Shown here in pieces: positions 4,998 through 6,311 of a stretch of 6,311 nt of DNA; position 1 is the stretch's first letter, and each line of letters begins with the position of its first letter. The position numbers were made by a program, and so were the translations under genes. The notes under the pieces are model-generated. The model saw only the letters and a list, made by a program, of their open reading frames with translations. It ran no database searches and was not told where the DNA came from. The stretch comes from Planctomycetota bacterium (GTDB lineage Bacteria; Planctomycetota; Planctomycetia; Pirellulales; Pirellulaceae): positions 1-6,311 of the forward strand of contig JAJSAJ010000626.1 in the NCBI GenBank assembly GCA_024274855.1. The letters run 5' to 3'.

Positions 4998-6311
4998 ATG
5001 GCATCGCTCATCCTGGAAACCGAGGGACAACGGACCAAGTACCGACTGGGAGACAGCGCGACACAGATCGGGCGCAGATCGGATAGCACTATCGAACTCG
5101 GGGATCGCACTGTTTCCGGGCAGCATGCTCAGATCATTCAAGATGGTGATCGATTTATCCTGGAGGATAGGGGAAGTCGCAACGGTACGTTTGTCAACGG
5201 GCAACGAATTACCAGTCGAGTCGAGCTGAAACACGGTGATCGCTTGAATTTCGGCGACGTCCAGGCCCAGTTCGATGACCCAACAGCGACTGCGGCTCCG
5301 ATCGCGGGATCCGCCGGCGAGTCACGTTCGGACACTCAGATGGACCGAAGCGCGACCGCACTGCCAATCCCCCGGAATGTGGGCTTCACGGACGGATCAA
5401 ACGATACGGCCACGATTACGGGTGCAGCACAGCACAAGGGACGTTTCGGCGCATTGGACACCAACCCGGAGGCCAAGCTGAAAGCCGTCCTGGACATCAG
5501 CAGCAGTCTGGTCGGCGCAGTCGACTTGAATTCGCTCTTGCCGAAGATACTTGACACGTTGTTCAACATCTTCAAGTCGGCTGACCGAGGTTGCATTATC
5601 TTGAAAGATGTAGCGACCGGCGAGATGATTCCACGTGCATACAAGCATCGTCGCGAAGAGGAAGACGCAACCGTTCGACTCAGTCGTACCATCGTCAATC
5701 AGGTTCTGACGGAGAAAATCGGCATACTATCGGCTGATGCCCAATCCGATATCAAGTTCAATGCCAGCGAGTCAATCTCGGAACTGAAAATACGCTCCAT
5801 GATGTGTGTTCCGTTGCTTGGGCTCGATGGAGAACCAAACGGCATCATCAGCATCGATTCGCAAAACCCATTGGGACAATTCACCTCGGATGACCTCGAA
5901 CTGCTGATGGTCGTTGCCGGGCAAGCCGCACTTTCCTATGAAACGACCCGGTTACTGGAATCCTATGTCGCGAAGCAGAAGCAAGATAATGAAATGCAAA
6001 TCGCGAAGAACATTCAGCGAGCGTTACTGCCCGAGGAGCTTCCAGTGGCCAGCGGCTACGAGTTCTTTGCCACCTACGAAGCAGCCCAGGCCGTTGGCGG
6101 TGACTATTACGATTGCTTCGTGCTCCCTGAAGGAAAGATCGCTCTGTCGTTCGGCGATGTTGCCGGCAAGGGCGTCCCGGGCGCACTGATCATGTCCCGG
6201 ATGTCGAGCTGCGTCCAGAGCACACTGCAGCATGTACAGGATGTTGAACAGGCAATGCTGGCCATTAACGCACACATGTGCGACAGTGCTGTTGAAGGAC
6301 GGTTCGTCACC
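4998..6311 (+). CDS. FHA-GAF-SpoIIE/PP2C signalling phosphatase (3' end beyond window)
   Basis: The 438 codons in the window have no stop, so the gene runs off the right edge. Residues 4-92 form an FHA phosphothreonine-binding domain: IGRRSD (24-29), SGQH (40-43), NGTFVNG (62-68). About 93-160 is a polar, Thr/Ala/Gly-rich linker. About 165-315 is a GAF domain ending in GQAALSYETTRLL. Residues 320-348 form the helical linker typical of RsbU/SpoIIE-type phosphatases (EMQIAKNIQRALLPEELP). The PP2C-type phosphatase domain starts near 350, with metal-binding Asp369 in GGDYYD and Asp387 in FGDVAGKG. About 130 more residues would complete it. The enzyme should dephosphorylate Ser/Thr sites in the cytoplasm, often an anti-sigma-factor antagonist, with FHA sensing kinase output and GAF a small ligand or partner. 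AAAGGT (4984-4989) lies 8 bases before the chosen ATG, and FHA begins right there. No partner kinase or antagonist is visible. Confidence 0.93.
   Translation, partial: MASLILETEGQRTKYRLGDSATQIGRRSDSTIELGDRTVSGQHAQIIQDGDRFILEDRGSRNGTFVNGQRITSRVELKHGDRLNFGDVQAQFDDPTATAAPIAGSAGESRSDTQMDRSATALPIPRNVGFTDGSNDTATITGAAQHKGRFGALDTNPEAKLKAVLDISSSLVGAVDLNSLLPKILDTLFNIFKSADRGCIILKDVATGEMIPRAYKHRREEEDATVRLSRTIVNQVLTEKIGILSADAQSDIKFNASESISELKIRSMMCVPLLGLDGEPNGIISIDSQNPLGQFTSDDLELLMVVAGQAALSYETTRLLESYVAKQKQDNEMQIAKNIQRALLPEELPVASGYEFFATYEAAQAVGGDYYDCFVLPEGKIALSFGDVAGKGVPGALIMSRMSSCVQSTLQHVQDVEQAMLAINAHMCDSAVEGRFVT

Noticed and set aside
4791..5234. Minus-strand frame of 147 codons opposite the FHA domain
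   Set aside because: Antisense to a clear FHA domain, with no motif or ribosome-binding site.

Overview
The window looks like chromosomal DNA from a planctomycete (Pirellulales/Rhodopirellula-like). I infer this from the moderate-to-high GC content, a very small secreted protein of a type I associate with planctomycetes, an FHA-GAF-SpoIIE-type phosphatase, a dihydroorotase of the D-x-Q-x-H subtype, GC-rich palindromic intergenic repeats, and above all a membrane-type Pup-ligase homologue. No rRNA or other phylogenetic marker is present, so this is inference.

Layout: (1) 1-291 is an intergenic stretch dominated by a 29-bp perfect inverted repeat whose arms are themselves hairpins. (2) 2215-292, minus strand, is a two-gene pupylation cassette. 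A 55-codon pup gene (2215-2048), too short for most gene finders, ends in Gly-Gly-Glu. It is followed one nucleotide later by a 584-residue PafA/Dop-family amidoligase (2046-292) with a membrane-spanning insert of about 110 residues in the middle of its catalytic domain. The pup leader has a candidate promoter, a hairpin plus T-rich tract, and a strong Shine-Dalgarno. (3) 2708-4036, plus strand, encodes a complete dihydroorotase (pyrC), transcribed divergently from pup. (4) 4551-4204, minus strand, encodes a 115-residue exported protein of unknown function. (5) 4552-4997 is a gene-free stretch with a heptamer repeat cluster, an intrinsic terminator on the minus strand with no evident gene feeding it, and a 31-nt imperfect hairpin. 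(6) 4998 to the window end, plus strand, is the 5' part of an FHA-GAF-PP2C/SpoIIE-type signalling phosphatase, cut by the window edge.

The most notable system is the pup/amidoligase pair. The modifier already carries a C-terminal Glu, so it would not need deamidation, and it contains no lysine, so it could not be chained. Its putative ligase appears to be an integral membrane protein and differs from actinobacterial PafA/Dop at conserved active-site positions. No proteasome subunit, ARC/Mpa ATPase or second PafA/Dop paralogue is visible here. A membrane-directed modification, possibly independent of the proteasome, is an attractive hypothesis, but this window cannot test it. Iyer, Burroughs and Aravind (2008) predicted, as I recall, that planctomycete Pup conjugation may act on membrane proteins, so the idea is not new, but this locus illustrates it well.
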